A DNA stretch of 64,000 nt from Nostoc sp. CHAB 5824 (GCF_020829665.1 NZ_JAIVFT010000003.1:186001-250000), one strand, 5' to 3'. Positions 30,389 to 40,490 are shown, counted from the first letter of the stretch. The notes: a model not told the origin generated them from the sequence alone. A program made the numbers and translations.

Positions 30389-30817
30389 GTGCTAGTTCTT
30401 AATATCTTCCCGCCTTCACATAAGAATGACGCGGTTGAGGTAGTTTATTTAAACGCGCTATCTAAAACCCAACTTCTTGGTTATTGGGAGGATACAGTAA
30501 AAAACCCTGATCGCTATAGGGTTTACGATGTAGAGCCTGTAAAAAACCCTGACTGGGACATCCCAGCTAGGGATCTATTAACTCTGGGTCAGTACCTAGA
30601 TGAAAAAAATATTATAGTTGATGAAGCCGAGTATCATAAGTTAGCCATAAGGGTAGCTGAAAAGTACCGGGAAGTCTACGGGATAAATCCCAGAAAGGTA
30701 TCCCGAACTAATGATAGCGGGAAATGGAATAATAAATCCTATGCTTATTCCAAAGGCTCATTCAGTATTATTGAGGGGTGCTTACTAACCGTTAGGCATA
30801 CAAGATTACCTAAATAA
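30389..30817 (+). CDS. 142-aa hypothetical protein
   Basis: GTG start. AVEVVYLNALSKTQLLGYWE, ARDLLTLGQYLDEKNIIVDE and EYHKLAIRVAEKYREVYGIN suggest a small alpha/beta protein. No family recognised. It lies next to the iteron-like region and is followed by a hairpin at 30869-30906. Confidence 0.55.
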   Translation: MLVLNIFPPSHKNDAVEVVYLNALSKTQLLGYWEDTVKNPDRYRVYDVEPVKNPDWDIPARDLLTLGQYLDEKNIIVDEAEYHKLAIRVAEKYREVYGINPRKVSRTNDSGKWNNKSYAYSKGSFSIIEGCLLTVRHTRLPK

Positions 30818-30868
30818 CTCTTACCTGAGTTGTCACGGCGATCGCTAGATGATTTAGGGGATAACTTA

Positions 30869-30906
30869 AGCCCCCGGTGGTTATCTAAGGGATACTAGAG
30901 GGGGCT
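30869..30906 (+). terminator. terminator-like hairpin
   Basis: AGCCCCC pairs GGGGGCT across 24 bases, downstream of 30389-30817; no strong U-run follows. Confidence 0.45.
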
Positions 30907-30944
30907 AGGGGTTACTGGCTAGCATCAGAATATTCTGTCCCATG

Positions 30945-31235
30945 TGTCCTATGTCTGTCCTATCAGTTTTATGTCATAGGACAGGCTGAAAAGGTTATCC
31001 AGCAAGGGTTATACTCTCTGTCCCATGTGTCCTATCATATTGACCTAACTTTACTCTTATATAAGTACAGATACAGGTATTATACCCTGGTATACTTAGA
31101 AGTCATTTACTTTTATATATTTGATAGGACAGATGGGACAGATAGGACAGATAAGCCAGAACGCTAGCCCAGTTTACTTTATGGCTGTCCTATGATATTT
31201 GAACTTGATGGGACAGAGATATTCTGATAGGACAG
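30945..31235. repeat. iteron-like TGTCCTAT/TGTCCCAT repeats
   Basis: About eight copies of TGTCCTAT (either strand) and four of TGTCCCAT are packed into 290 bp next to the VapE-like helicase gene. The spacing is irregular and the orientation mixed. The cluster could be a replication origin (iterons) or an operator array. 30818-31317 contains no gene. Confidence 0.65.
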
Positions 31236-31317
31236 CCAATAGTAAACCCCTGTAACACATAAGGCTACAAGGGTAATCAGGGTAATCAGGGTTATTAGGT
31301 TGACCTATCCGGTTAGT

Positions 31318-32892
31318 TTACTTCTTCCAGCAGTCGGCCATCGGCTCTAACTGGGTAGAGTCAACTATGATGGGATTCTGTACGCCATGTTTTACATAAA
31401 CCCAAGGGCGACTACCATCGGCTAAGGTAGGTCTTTTTCTGGTGTAACCTAACTCAGTAAGCGCTTGGGCTACTTTCTTGTTACAACTTCTATGGTCTTT
31501 AACAGGGATGTTTAACTGAAGCTCCATAAAGCTTGACAGGTTAATCGAGAGTCCATCATAGGCTAGGTAGCCAACTCTTGCTACACTTGATGTGTTCTTA
31601 CTGTCGATATACGCTTGTAGTTGGGCTAAAGTATGGCTAACCTTCTGAGTCCACTCATTAACCTCTTGATAGTTTTTGTTTCTATCCTCAGACTGTTCAG
31701 ACATCTTATCATCTGGATACCAAGTAAAGCCCTGTTGCCATTTAAGATATGCTGTAGCCAGTATTGAGTCTCTATTCTCAACTAAATAATCCCTGTTAAC
31801 CTTGCGATCGCCTAAGTCGATAATCCAAAACCTTCTACTACCAGTAGTGTCTCTCAGAATCTCATCAGAGTTACAAGTACCACCAAAGACTACGTGGCGC
31901 GGATGAACGGATGGTTTTCTCTCCCAAAGTCCCCTAAAAGTATCTTTGGTTTTGGTCAGGAATGCTTTAAGTTCCTCTACTTCTTTCTTGCGGGTAATAC
32001 CTTCCATCTCACCCATCTCTACTATCCAAGACCTATCTAGTTGTCTCTTGACCTCTGTCCCATCAGTAGAGTTATCTAGGTCTAAAAAGTAATCCCCACC
32101 TATTAACCGGAAAAAAGTAGATTTACCCGCGCCCTGTTTACCTTTTAAGACTAAACTATAATCCGCTTGGCATCCTGGCTGCATTGCTCTCGCCACCGAG
32201 GAAACTAACCATTTTTCTAACATTATTTGGCTCAAAGCATCCTCAGTCCCAAATAGGATGTTAGCTAGATTATTCCAATCTGCCAATGGTTCAAGGTCTT
32301 TAACCTGAAATCCCCCCCTTGAACAAAGCTTTTCTATAGTCTCAGCATTATTAAAGATGGGTTCATAGTTCCTATTAGTAAACTGGGCTGATTTGTTCAA
32401 GGTTGATGGGTCAGTACCAGGGAATATCCACTTATGCGTTTTATCTTGGAATATGGACTCTAGCTCATTCCTAACTGGGTTAAATGTACACCCTTCTATC
32501 CACACTTGGAACTTGCGCTCAAACTGCTCTCTGGTTAGCCTCATAAGCATTTTAAGTGCTGCTTCTAGCTGGTCGATCAAGGTTTCAGGAGTTACTATTT
32601 TGTCATCCATAACCAACTCCCCAGTCCAGGCATTAAGTTTTACTCGACCCGCATAAACCGCTTTGAATATTTCAAACCAGACATATCCGGCATTACTACC
32701 AGCTTTGTTAATAGCTACCTTTGCCTCATATATTGCCTTAGTCTGATCTTGGTAGTCCTTGTTGTCAAAGTGCGATGATCCTCTGACATTAGCAGCAAAG
32801 ATATCAACCCTATTAAACATTCTTTTCAAGCTATCCAGATCAAAATCGCTTGACTGAGTATCTGAGAGTGCGCTATCATCTATATAAGACAT
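31318..32892 (-). CDS. VapE-like SF3 helicase/replication protein
   Basis: 524 aa. The C-terminal ATPase has Walker A LKGKQGAGKSTFF (about residue 255), Walker B SWIVEMGEMEG, and the sensor segment VVFGGTCNSDEILRDTTGSR that typifies virulence-associated protein E (VapE) and satellite/P4-type helicases. The N-terminal 200 residues lack a visible primase active site. It likely initiates replication of the excised element from the neighbouring repeats. Intact. Confidence 0.88.
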   Translation of the reverse strand: MSYIDDSALSDTQSSDFDLDSLKRMFNRVDIFAANVRGSSHFDNKDYQDQTKAIYEAKVAINKAGSNAGYVWFEIFKAVYAGRVKLNAWTGELVMDDKIVTPETLIDQLEAALKMLMRLTREQFERKFQVWIEGCTFNPVRNELESIFQDKTHKWIFPGTDPSTLNKSAQFTNRNYEPIFNNAETIEKLCSRGGFQVKDLEPLADWNNLANILFGTEDALSQIMLEKWLVSSVARAMQPGCQADYSLVLKGKQGAGKSTFFRLIGGDYFLDLDNSTDGTEVKRQLDRSWIVEMGEMEGITRKKEVEELKAFLTKTKDTFRGLWERKPSVHPRHVVFGGTCNSDEILRDTTGSRRFWIIDLGDRKVNRDYLVENRDSILATAYLKWQQGFTWYPDDKMSEQSEDRNKNYQEVNEWTQKVSHTLAQLQAYIDSKNTSSVARVGYLAYDGLSINLSSFMELQLNIPVKDHRSCNKKVAQALTELGYTRKRPTLADGSRPWVYVKHGVQNPIIVDSTQLEPMADCWKK

Positions 32893-32974
32893 TTTTAAAT
32901 CCTTTGGGCATTAGCCCTGTGTTTGTTTGAACTAAATATTGAACTTTAGGGTAACTAGCTGCTAACTGGTTGCC

Positions 32975-33124
32975 CTATTTGGTGTTTACGGGTTGTACTG
33001 GGAATCCTAAAGCAGCTAACCGGATATATTCAGACTGACTGTAACCTGCTGCCTCAGCCAGTTCCTTAATCTTTGCCACTTCCTGTTCTGTAGCCCGGAA
33101 GTTAACTTTTGATGTTCTAGTCAT
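32975..33124 (-). CDS. 49-aa ribbon-helix-helix protein
   Basis: MTRTSKVNFRATEQEVAKIK, AEAAGYSQSEYIRLAALGF: the strand-helix-helix pattern of MobC/CopG-like proteins. It is the first gene upstream of the VapE-like gene on the same strand, so it may autoregulate that operon. Confidence 0.65.
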   Translation of the reverse strand: MTRTSKVNFRATEQEVAKIKELAEAAGYSQSEYIRLAALGFPVQPVNTK

Positions 33125-33305
33125 TTGAGTAAGCCTTATTGAACTTACTCGTACTTTGTCATGTCCTAAATAGTTACAGTAGAATCAGGGTTTCAGCCTT
33201 TGAGGTGGATTTGTAGGCTAAAAGTAACCATTGAACTATCCTATGGTTTCCATAGACCTTTCTCTATGGTTATAGAAGTAGTGATTATGTGGGGGGCAGT
33301 ATCCC

Positions 33306-33359
33306 CTGTCTTAGTATCTCTTACTTCTTTTAAGGAAAGTTCACAAGATACTAAGACAG
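33306..33359. repeat. 14-bp perfect inverted repeat
   Basis: CTGTCTTAGTATCT and AGATACTAAGACAG around a 26-nt loop, directly after the 33377-33622 gene on the minus strand. Terminator or operator; a second small dyad CCATAGA/TCTATGG lies at about 33249-33268. Confidence 0.6.
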
Positions 33360-33376
33360 CCTAAGCCCCCGACGTA

Positions 33377-33622
33377 TTAGAAAGTCCCAAAGGGATATCC
33401 CGCGTGTTCTGCTAACACCTTTACTTTTTTCTGTAGCTGTTCAATCTGGCTCTGTAAATCCCTTAACGTGTCTTCGGGTAACTCTGAATATCCTAATCCT
33501 AATCCTGATCCTATCCCCAGTAAGTCTAGTATCAACTGATGCTTACTGATGCCCTTGTCCTGTGATTGGGCTTTAAGCTGTAGATCCAAGTCGTCAGGTA
33601 ATCTCAGGGTCATATTTCCCAT
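33377..33622 (-). CDS. ribbon-helix-helix protein with coiled-coil tail, 81 aa
   Basis: GNMTLRLPDDLDLQLKAQSQ then KGISKHQLILDLLGIG is an Arc/CopG-type N-terminus; the tail (TLRDLQSQIEQLQKKVKVLA) is a coiled coil. The start is ATG 33622 rather than the upstream codon of the longer frame, because homologous folds begin there. Probably a transcriptional regulator of the element. Confidence 0.65.
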   Translation of the reverse strand: MGNMTLRLPDDLDLQLKAQSQDKGISKHQLILDLLGIGSGLGLGYSELPEDTLRDLQSQIEQLQKKVKVLAEHAGYPFGTF

Positions 33623-33842
33623 ATTGGTATCTGTCGTATTCCTTAGCTGGTATGTACTAATGATACCACATTTAGCTCCTAACGTCAGCACTTAACTGGC
33701 ACATTTTAGTAAAAAGTGGCACTAGGGGTTAACCCGTTTATGATTATTCTGGTATTTTAGGTGGGTCTATTTATCACCCATTAAGTCCTAAGCGATCGCC
33801 TCAAGGGCTTTCCTATGCTCAGGACTTAAAGCTACTGCGGTC

Positions 33843-34157
33843 TTAGCTAGTATAGTAAGGGATATAAGATAAACTATCGCGGTTGCGATTAGTAATCTTC
33901 TTAGGGGTTAAAGACCACCAAGCTGGGATTAACTCATCAAAAGTACTACTGTATGTGTTGAAGAAAGTATCTAAGCTGTTAACTGTCCCGTCCCATTCTA
34001 CATTTACTTGCTCCATCACCTTTAGTATCTTAACTACTTGCTTCCAAACTACAGGGATGTAATATGTGTTAGATAAGTTGATTTCCTCAGTTGCAACTGA
34101 CTCAGACAGGTTGACCAAAGAAGCATCGACTGGAGCTTGTACTGTTAAGTTAGACAT
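33843..34157 (-). CDS. 104-aa hypothetical protein
   Basis: SNLTVQAPVDASLVNLSESV, NTYYIPVVWKQVVKILKVME, LIPAWWSLTPKKITN. No family recognised; aromatic-rich centre. Lies in a divergent stretch between regulators. Confidence 0.5.
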   Translation of the reverse strand: MSNLTVQAPVDASLVNLSESVATEEINLSNTYYIPVVWKQVVKILKVMEQVNVEWDGTVNSLDTFFNTYSSTFDELIPAWWSLTPKKITNRNRDSLSYIPYYTS

Positions 34158-34245
34158 GGTAAGATAGTTCCTAAGATTTGAATATTTGTTTGATTGCCAG
34201 GGGTAGCCGTTAACTATCTCTGGTATTTGTTTTGGGGAAAAAAGT

Positions 34246-34398
34246 CTACTGTTCGGATAGGCTAGCAGGGGGAAGGATCTTTGCTTTGATATATGCGTTG
34301 AGTGAGATAGTCTGGCCTTGGGCGTTACTGTATGCCAACTGGGCTTCTAGTAACCTTTGGTATTCTTCCTCTGTCAGCCTAACCGTTATGTGCTTCAT
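34246..34398 (-). CDS. 50-aa ribbon-helix-helix-like protein
   Basis: MKHITVRLTEEEYQRLLEAQ then QTISLNAYIKAKILP, the CopG-like strand-helix-helix layout. Divergent from the regulator at 34555. Confidence 0.6.
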   Translation of the reverse strand: MKHITVRLTEEEYQRLLEAQLAYSNAQGQTISLNAYIKAKILPPASLSEQ

Positions 34399-34554
34399 TT
34401 ACCCTTTCTGAACTCAATACATTCATAGTAGTCTATTTAGTCTATGACTACAGCAGTATTATAAAAGATTTTTAGGTGTTTTTTATTACCCGTGCTATTT
34501 AAGTAACCCTAGATTGACTAACTATATTTATGTCAGACAAATATAAGGTTAATC

Positions 34555-34740
34555 ATGGGTAGACAAAAGTTACCCTCTGGGGAACAGAGGGAGGTTAAGA
34601 CAACTTTTAGGATGACTGAGGATGAGGCAGAAGCGTTAAGATGGCAAGCTGATCGCTTTGGGTTATCTGTATCGGAGTTTATAAGGACTAAGTTAGCCCC
34701 GGTAGCTATGGAAGTAATGGGAGGTCAGACCAATGTCTAG
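34555..34740 (+). CDS. 61-aa ribbon-helix-helix protein
   Basis: REVKTTFRMTEDEAEALRWQ then RFGLSVSEFIRTKLAPVAME: CopG/MobC-like. Its stop codon overlaps the start of the tape-measure-like gene by 8 bp, so they are co-translated. Confidence 0.7.
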   Translation: MGRQKLPSGEQREVKTTFRMTEDEAEALRWQADRFGLSVSEFIRTKLAPVAMEVMGGQTNV

Positions 34741-36601
34741 AGATAATCGGGTTGTTGTAACTCTGACAGCAAAGGATCTCCTAAGCCCACAGTTGGCCCA
34801 AATCAGAAACAATATAAACTCGGTTGGCGCGTCAGCTAGGGTAAGTTTGACCTCTAGAGACTTGGCTGGACTAAATGCTAGCCAGTTAGCCGCTATCCGG
34901 GGAAATATGCAAGATATCGGGAATATCGGGGCAGCCGGGGGTAAAGAAGGCATTCTCAGTAGCAGTCTATTTGGCAACCTGGGGGCAACTGCGCTTTCAG
35001 CCGGGTTGGGCTTGGTTGCATCTGGAATACAAAACATCTTCGGATCGATCGGTCAAGCAGCTAAAACTCAGACATTGGGCCTAGCAGAAGCCGGGGACTT
35101 GGCAGGTAAACTTGGTGTCAACTTTGGCAAGGCAAAAGACCTTGTGCGTGATACCCGGATGGAGATCGTTAAGATGGCTGCGGCGTTACCTGGGGAGACT
35201 GAGGACTTTACTACTATCGGTTCTTCCATATCATCTACGATCGCTGGGATATCAGGTGGTGATATCAAAAAGTATAAGGAACAGTTACTAGGTCTAACTG
35301 AGGGTTACGGCGTTCTAGGGTCAATCAGAGGAGCCGATATGACTATGGGTGGTAATGCCCTTAACAAGTTGTTGTCAGGCGGTAGTACTCTTGCTGAGGC
35401 TTTTAATGTTGAAATATTCGCTAGGAACCCGGCCCTAAGAGAGGAAATCCTGAAGCAACATAAACTCCTAGCAGGCGGTAAAGAGTTCAAGGAGCTGTCT
35501 ACTCAAACCCGTTTTGAAATCCTAAATGCTGCCAGGAAAAAAGCTATTACCCAGGAAACCTTAGCCAGCTTTGATGGTACTGTTGACTCCATGATTCAGA
35601 TTATGAAGACCAATATCTTTAACCAGGATGTGGGTATCTTCGGGTTCCTGAAAAGCATTCCATCTATGGGTAACAGAACCGGGCTTGATGCCGTGCAAGG
35701 TCTTATGTTATCCCTATCGAGTCTAGGTCAGGCAGCTTTACCTTTTGCCAACTCATTAGGGTTTAATGCCGATACTTTCATGTCTAAGTTCATCGGTATT
35801 ACCGATTGGTTTACTGACCTGACCAATACTTTTAATGGCTTAATCCAAGGGGAGAACCTAATCAGTATTGATGGAGTTATTAACAGCTTTGTTAATGGGA
35901 TAACTGGTATGTTTAATAACAGCTACCAGAACATTGAAAAAATCATAGACAGCGTGGACTGGATGAAAGTTGGTGCGGGTTTATCCAGACTTGGTTTTGC
36001 TGTCTGGAAAGGCATATTCCAGTTAGATTGGGGCGCGGTTACTAGGGTATTCTTTAAGACCCTTGTAACAGTTCCTATCAGCATTATCGCCGGGGGAATA
36101 TCCAATGTTGCCTATGAGGTCGTAGAGAGCGTCAGAGGGGTGTTTAAGTTCATTACTGATAGCATCACGGGTTTTATGGACTCCATTAACCCGGTCAATA
36201 AGGTTAAAAGCGCTCTCGGTATTCAATCAGGCAGCCAGGAAAAAGTAGTAAACCGTGTAGCTGACTTCGGTATCAAACAGGCTGTAGGAACCATCCCAGG
36301 CATTGGGGGCGCTCTCAAAACAGGTATGGATGTCTATGGAATCCTAAATCCCGGTAAGAAGGAAGAAACCGATAATCAATCCACAGGCGTTACCAATATC
36401 TTAGGCGGTAACAGTCAACCCGCAGGCGCTACCAGTCCATTACCGGAAATCAAGGGGAATGCCGGGGCTAAACAAATCTCTTATAATCCATCATTTACCA
36501 TAGCCCCCCAGGCCGGTACTGATGCCGAGGGGTTGGTTACTCTAATCAGAAATACCATCAACAATGATTGGAATGAGTTTAAAGCTAACGCTCTGGCATA
36601 A
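34733..36601 (+). CDS. tape-measure-like phage protein, 622 aa
   Basis: Low-complexity, Gly/Ala/Ser-rich helical protein with a membrane-like middle (SLFGNLGATALSAGLGLVAS, ISIIAGGISNVAYEVVESV) and a Gly-rich tail (GGNSQPAGATSPLPEIKG). It begins with repeated LTAKDLLSPQLAQIRNNI and LTSRDLAGLNASQLAAIRGN units, as seen in tail tape measure proteins. No other tail, capsid or portal gene accompanies it. It may retune or pirate the tail of a helper phage, or be a secreted or injected protein; this is inference. Confidence 0.6.
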   Translation: MSRDNRVVVTLTAKDLLSPQLAQIRNNINSVGASARVSLTSRDLAGLNASQLAAIRGNMQDIGNIGAAGGKEGILSSSLFGNLGATALSAGLGLVASGIQNIFGSIGQAAKTQTLGLAEAGDLAGKLGVNFGKAKDLVRDTRMEIVKMAAALPGETEDFTTIGSSISSTIAGISGGDIKKYKEQLLGLTEGYGVLGSIRGADMTMGGNALNKLLSGGSTLAEAFNVEIFARNPALREEILKQHKLLAGGKEFKELSTQTRFEILNAARKKAITQETLASFDGTVDSMIQIMKTNIFNQDVGIFGFLKSIPSMGNRTGLDAVQGLMLSLSSLGQAALPFANSLGFNADTFMSKFIGITDWFTDLTNTFNGLIQGENLISIDGVINSFVNGITGMFNNSYQNIEKIIDSVDWMKVGAGLSRLGFAVWKGIFQLDWGAVTRVFFKTLVTVPISIIAGGISNVAYEVVESVRGVFKFITDSITGFMDSINPVNKVKSALGIQSGSQEKVVNRVADFGIKQAVGTIPGIGGALKTGMDVYGILNPGKKEETDNQSTGVTNILGGNSQPAGATSPLPEIKGNAGAKQISYNPSFTIAPQAGTDAEGLVTLIRNTINNDWNEFKANALA

Positions 36602-36665
36602 CTGCCATAGATAACCCATTAGCCAATATCCAATGTCGAATGCCCGATATTTGATGATTGTATTT

Positions 36666-37760
36666 TTAGCTAATAGGTATATCTGGTAGAGTAGGACGGT
36701 TAACCATGTGACCATAGGTTTCTATTACCATCCGGCTGTTTTTATGGCCTAAAAGGTACGCTACACCTGTAACAGGTATGCCCTGCTCTATCGCATGACT
36801 ACCCATTGTATGTCTAGTGGTATACGGTTTCCTATAGGGTATTTGGCAGTGCTTAAGTACTAACGTCCAATACCGTGACCGGAAGTTATCAGCATCAATA
36901 ATGCAACCTTCAGGTGTTTTAAAAACCAGTCCGTCTGGCTCTACTTTGTGAGGCTTAAGGTACATAAGTAAACATCGAAGATCATCAGGCATTGATAAGT
37001 GTCTTATATTCCCTGTCTTAGTTTCTTTCCTGATTCTCGTGTACCCGTTGCCACTAGGGTCTTTAGGTAGGGATTCTTTAATGATTATTTCTCCCTTTGA
37101 GAAATCTAAATGACTCCAACGTAGCCCGATTGCTTCCGAAGTCCTGACCCCTGTGGCCAGTAGGAATATTACAAAGTCTGTGTAATATGGAAATAGGTCA
37201 TTAAATCCTTGGATTATTTGTTTAATCTCTTGGGAGCTAAAGGGCTTAATCTCTTTAGAGTCGGCTTTTCGTAGCTTGATGTTCTCATAGGGGTTAGTTT
37301 CTATCAGTCCCTTAGCCAGTCCCCACTTACAACAAGACCTAACAAAGCTCAAACGATCCTTATACGTGCGGGCTGATAACTCAGACTTAGTTAACCAACT
37401 AGTATCCGTTAACCCTGGATTAGTCTTGGCAATCATAACCCTAGTCCAACGGTAATGATTAGCTAGGGTGTATTCTGGTAAGTCTAAGGAACCTACCCAG
37501 AGATCCCAGAGTTCCAGTAGGGTTTTAGGTTGTGTACTTGGGGTTGATTTAGGAGCTAACCTGTAGCGGTCTAGGGTTGGGTCAAAGTGTCCAGCCAGGA
37601 TATCATTCTGGATTCTGGTAGCGATCGCTTGGGCTGTAGCCATATCTCTTTTATCGCCATATTGCCCACCGGGTATAGGGTTGAAAGTATGCCTTTTACC
37701 CCCAAAGCTAAACTTAAGCTGTATGGAGCCACTATGATTTATTGGTTTTATTTCTCGCAT
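36666..37760 (-). CDS. int: tyrosine recombinase (integrase)
   Basis: 364 aa. The catalytic set is visible: Arg in LLATGVRTSEAIGLRW, HxxR region as YTTRHTMGSHAIEQG, GHKNSRMVIETYGHMV with the nucleophilic Tyr. An N-terminal DUF3596-like/SAM-like part (residues 1-170) would contact arm sites; TTGTCCCAA motifs at 27795 and 37760 are candidates. It is adjacent to the right tRNA-Val copy, as usual for tRNA-integrating elements. Confidence 0.93.
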   Translation of the reverse strand: MREIKPINHSGSIQLKFSFGGKRHTFNPIPGGQYGDKRDMATAQAIATRIQNDILAGHFDPTLDRYRLAPKSTPSTQPKTLLELWDLWVGSLDLPEYTLANHYRWTRVMIAKTNPGLTDTSWLTKSELSARTYKDRLSFVRSCCKWGLAKGLIETNPYENIKLRKADSKEIKPFSSQEIKQIIQGFNDLFPYYTDFVIFLLATGVRTSEAIGLRWSHLDFSKGEIIIKESLPKDPSGNGYTRIRKETKTGNIRHLSMPDDLRCLLMYLKPHKVEPDGLVFKTPEGCIIDADNFRSRYWTLVLKHCQIPYRKPYTTRHTMGSHAIEQGIPVTGVAYLLGHKNSRMVIETYGHMVNRPTLPDIPIS

Positions 37761-37789
37761 TGTCCCAAATGTGTCTCAGATGGTATACT
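37760..37789 (+). promoter_or_regulatory. element-borne promoter for the rebuilt tRNA-Val
   Basis: TTGTCC at 37760-37765 and TATACT at 37784-37789 with an 18-bp spacer, ending 22 bp before the tRNA. It overlaps the integrase start region and TTGTCCCAA/TTGGGACA motifs, so integrase binding could compete with tRNA transcription. Confidence 0.55.
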
Positions 37790-37806
37790 TGGGACAGGCA
37801 AAAAAG

Positions 37807-37885
<79 letters not shown>

Positions 37886-37916
37886 TTTGTGTACATTCAC
37901 AAATTGAATGTCGCTG

Positions 37917-37992
37917 TGTGACTTTACCCATAACTTTGCCGCAACGGCAAGCTTATGCTTCCAATAAAGGGCGGCAAGGTTATGCTTCCAAT
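37917..37992 (+). repeat. transposon left end with internal repeats
   Basis: Terminal 25 bp TGTGACTTTACCCATAACTT-TGCCG, then CGGCAAGCTTATGCTTCCAA at 37945 and CGGCAAGGTTATGCTTCCAA at 37972, which point opposite to the terminal copy. These are probable TnsB-binding repeats. Confidence 0.8.
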
Positions 37993-38047
37993 TTTCCAGG
38001 TGTAGATAAAGAAGCCAACTTACTCTGCCCTTTTAAGTTTAATAGCT

Positions 38048-39445
38048 TTACACTCCAATTTCACGTCGTGTTTCATTTAAAGCAGCACGAACCTGTTTGT
38101 AACGGAGATATCCAGGATGAGTCATTATTTCAGACACACGAGCTTCTGAGGGGTATTCTCCTTGATTATGCAACTTAAGTACAATCTGCTTAACTTCTCT
38201 GCAAGACTGCTGTATCTTTTCTGTATGACATGCTTTACCATAACTACGGTATTTGGCAGAAATAGCACTGCATAAATCTGGAAAGTGGCTGAAAATTGTC
38301 CGCCTATTATATCCCAGACGTGTAGCTACTTCTTTCATTGTCAGTGGTGGCTCTTTGTCGCTTCCAAGTATCGCTAGCAAAGCATCTTGTACTTGATTAG
38401 AGTCGAAAAGTTTTGGAGATGCTCTTTGCGTGGGCGATCGCCGAATGGTTTTGTGTGAGATTTTCGTAAAAGATTTAGCAGCAAGTTGTTCTGGTTTTAG
38501 TAAATCCAGTAGAGATATTTCTAAGCGATAACAAATTTTGAGAAGTATATCAAGCACTGGTAAAGCTTTACCCGTCTGCCACATCCATAAAGTATTCTTC
38601 GGTATTCCCATTAAACGGGCAAACTCAGCTATATTGCCATTAGTCACTGCATTTATGACTAGACTCAAAGATTTGGCAATTTCTTCTTTTGCTGGTAGAG
38701 AGTTAAAAGATGGGGTGGAAGAAATTAATTCTCCAATAACCTCTACTATCCAAGTTTGCGAATGTAATTCTTCTTTAGATAAAGTTGAGCAATCCATAAA
38801 TTCTGAGGAGGACTTGACAGGAAGATTCATACCTAGCCAACCACCACACTTGGAACAGTAACCAGGTCGCGATCGCCAACTTAGTAGTGGCAACTCCTGC
38901 TGACAGTGAGGACATTGCAAACATAGATATATTTTGTGTAAAGGACATATTTTTACTGAATTTATAGTCCAAAGTAGTGGTTTATAAATTACTTGTTTAG
39001 CTAAATGCCATTCTTCGTAACATACAGTACACCAAGCGCTTTGGGTACGAAACAAATTGCGCTTGGGAATAATTTCAGACCAAAATAGCAGGGTCAGCAA
39101 GTGCAAATCTTCTATAAGCGTTAGCTTCTGAAGTGCTTGTACTAAATCTATTACTATATTCCCCGTACCATTTATAGCTGTGGCACGGTCGAAAAGAGAA
39201 CGTAAATCTCTACTAGTTCGAGATTTCAAAAATATTTGTTTTAGTAGTGGTGTGATTGTTCGTGAAATTAATACATCTGGAGGTATACAATGAGCCTCCG
39301 CTAATCTTTCTATATATCCTGTAAGGCTTTCCACCATTGGTGTTCTAATGCCAACAGGCTGTAATTGATACAAATGACTGCGAGATGGAATGGAAACCTT
39401 TTTTAAATCCCAAGATTCGTATGTTTCTAATACACTAGCTAACAT
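38048..39445 (-). CDS. tnsD: TnsD/TniQ-family target-selection protein
   Basis: 465 aa from ATG 39445 (the frame runs further upstream inside tnsC). TniQ zinc motifs: AWCTVCYEEWHLAKQ, KICPLHKIYLCLQCPHCQQE and GYCSKCGGWLG. The C-terminal half carries helix-turn-helix elements (MGIPKNTLWMWQTGKALPV, MKEVATRLGYNRRTIFSHFP) expected of the longer, DNA-binding TnsD type that directs homing to a fixed attachment site, here plausibly the tRNA-Val 31 bp beyond the transposon end. Apparently intact, and overlaps tnsC by 11 bp. Confidence 0.85.
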   Translation of the reverse strand: MLASVLETYESWDLKKVSIPSRSHLYQLQPVGIRTPMVESLTGYIERLAEAHCIPPDVLISRTITPLLKQIFLKSRTSRDLRSLFDRATAINGTGNIVIDLVQALQKLTLIEDLHLLTLLFWSEIIPKRNLFRTQSAWCTVCYEEWHLAKQVIYKPLLWTINSVKICPLHKIYLCLQCPHCQQELPLLSWRSRPGYCSKCGGWLGMNLPVKSSSEFMDCSTLSKEELHSQTWIVEVIGELISSTPSFNSLPAKEEIAKSLSLVINAVTNGNIAEFARLMGIPKNTLWMWQTGKALPVLDILLKICYRLEISLLDLLKPEQLAAKSFTKISHKTIRRSPTQRASPKLFDSNQVQDALLAILGSDKEPPLTMKEVATRLGYNRRTIFSHFPDLCSAISAKYRSYGKACHTEKIQQSCREVKQIVLKLHNQGEYPSEARVSEIMTHPGYLRYKQVRAALNETRREIGV

Positions 39446-40490
39446 CTTGCTGCACTCCGATGGGATCTCTTTTAGGTTTGCGTTTGCCAACCTTTCCTGG
39501 CGGACGAGTAGTTTTAGGGGTTTCTTCTGGTAGCGCGATTGGTTTTGTTCCAAGCCCTAAAAGAGAGCGTAAGTTTTGTACATCTGTTTCTGTTTCAGAT
39601 AATTGTCGCTCGCCTTCTTGAATTTCTTTGAACATTCTCTGGCATTGAGCAACCGACCAAGCACGTTTTTGTAAGTCTTTGAGTATAACGGTTGCTGCTT
39701 CCCTATCCAGAGCATCTTTAAGAGCGCGTGTTAACCAATTTTTTAGTATGCCAACACATCCTAAAGTACGTTCGTAAAAATATTCCCAATGACTAACTAA
39801 ATCTGGAACTTCTGCAAGTGGCATCTGCTGCTGGAAAGTTAATAATACACTTTTGAAAGCTTGTACATCCTCTGGATTGTCAGCACAATAACGACGGAAA
39901 TGAATATCGACACTACGACGAGAGAGTTGACCGCTCAAATTACGGAATGTAAGTAGTTCGTATGTTCATAATAGACAATGTAAGATACCTGTCATATTTG
40001 CCACAGATTTCAGGCAGTCTAATTGATCTTGTAGCTTGTATCCGCTTGCCATCTTGCCAAAATGTTGTGCTTCATCTACAAAAAATACGTCTGGATGACG
40101 ATAGATGAGAGCATTTTCTAAAGCTCTGCGTAGAGCAGGTGCAACTACTTTCGACTCAACATTAATTTTTCCAAAATTATCGCGAGAGATACCACGCACA
40201 CCATAATCAAACTTGTGATCGATTAAGGGTTCCTCTAAGGCGATTAAAGCGCGTGTGTAGTAATCTTTCCAGTTGAAGTTTCTCGATTCTGGAGCTACAG
40301 CTTCAACACCAACAACAGGAACACGGCTGCGATCGCTTTCCAGTTTAGGTAATGCTAGTTCTGTTAATTTCTGCTCAACGCGCAGTCGCAAAGTTGTTTT
40401 ACCAACACCACTGGCACCGTAAACAAAGATAAATGATGCCCCTGCGGGTTCAGCAATTGTTCGCATGAGAATTTCATAGACTTCTTTCTA
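39435..40490 (-). pseudogene. tnsC: tnsC (AAA+ transposition regulator), nonsense mutation and 5' loss
   Basis: Walker A FVYGASGVGKTTLRLRVEQ and Walker B PDVFFVDEAQHFG mark a TnsC/TniB ATPase. After NMTGILHCLL an in-frame TGA (39966-39968) stands where a glycine codon is expected; the same frame continues TYELLTFRNLSGQLSRRS and ends at 39435. Upstream of MRTIAEPAGA the family's first residues run into a stop and a junction with inverted tniQ sequence at about 40490-40500. Not functional unless the TGA is read through. Confidence 0.85.
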
